This document shows positions 63,898 to 64,000 of a DNA stretch of 64,000 nt, in pieces. The DNA is from Prevotella sp. P5-50 (lineage in GTDB: Bacteria > Bacteroidota > Bacteroidia > Bacteroidales > Bacteroidaceae), in NCBI RefSeq assembly GCF_002251295.1, contig NZ_NPJA01000051.1, positions 1 through 64,000 on the forward strand, in the 5' to 3' direction. Position 1 is the stretch's first letter. Every line of letters begins with the position of its first letter. The notes below the pieces were generated by a model. That model did no database searches. It was not told where the DNA came from and saw only the letters and a program-made list of their open reading frames with translations. The position numbers and the translations under genes were made by a program.

Positions 63898-64000
63898 CTA
63901 CTTTTATATTAAATTGCAAGCAAAAAGCCCAGATATTTTTACACAATGATACTATTTTCTTTATAATTAATGCACATTGACGACATATTGCCACAATGAA

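Overview
The window looks like chromosomal DNA of a Bacteroidales member, most likely Prevotella or a close relative. The support is: many promoters with the Bacteroidota -7 box TAnnTTTG, several with TTTG exactly 20 nt upstream; no clear Shine-Dalgarno sites; lipoprotein and BACON-domain glycoside hydrolases; a Reg_prop/Y_Y_Y/AraC regulator; Kdo synthesis genes; AsnA; a DUF4369 lipoprotein. No rRNA, tRNA, CRISPR array or intact transposase was seen.

Layout. (1) 0.2-7.1 kb: four secreted glycan hydrolases (GH26 and three GH5), probably a beta-mannan/beta-glucan set, without SusC/SusD in the window. (2) 8.0-28.0 kb: BadF/BadG-type sugar kinase, large MscS channel, outer-membrane barrel, a five-gene envelope run (kdsA, kdsD, a degenerate hybrid regulator, a secreted phospholipase D-like enzyme, an acyltransferase), a TPR protein with a solute-binding-like lipoprotein, radA, queC and a BtuB-like TonB receptor. 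(3) 28.2-33.1 kb: pgk, an EF-G paralog whose GTPase motifs are altered, and hemW. (4) 33.2-40.3 kb: a sugar operon with a GH127/beta-helix fusion, an MFS transporter and a GH78 enzyme lacking a signal peptide; this recalls rhamnogalacturonan-II side-chain enzymes. (5) 41.0-46.4 kb: a minus-strand housekeeping run (plsC, phosphoesterase, stand-alone MetH activation domain, pyrC, DUF4369 lipoprotein, small membrane protein, DivIC-like). (6) 46.4-60.8 kb: an AT-rich accessory island between the DivIC-like gene and dnaX, with every gene on the plus strand. (7) 60.8-63.9 kb: dnaX and asnA.

The island starts with a truncated mobile-element-type gene and holds about two dozen small genes, mostly secreted, membrane or unrecognised. 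Among them are a translationally coupled LytTR regulator plus a penicillin-binding-protein-like protein that lacks the catalytic Ser and Lys, a small membrane protein, a DUF1810 gene, an archaemetzincin-like lipoprotein and an L,D-transpeptidase. A 34-nt sequence lies at the same distance in front of two island promoters, one of them that of the LytTR gene. It contains two ATACAA half-sites 22 bp apart, as expected for a LytTR operator. Decayed partial copies of island genes show local duplication and loss. The LytTR/pseudo-transpeptidase module with its shared operator is the best candidate here for an undescribed regulatory system.

Intergenic DNA carries several short tandem arrays with 11-, 22- and 23-bp periods, dispersed repeats and long perfect inverted repeats. 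These are described separately. All family assignments are from reading motifs by eye; no database search was run.
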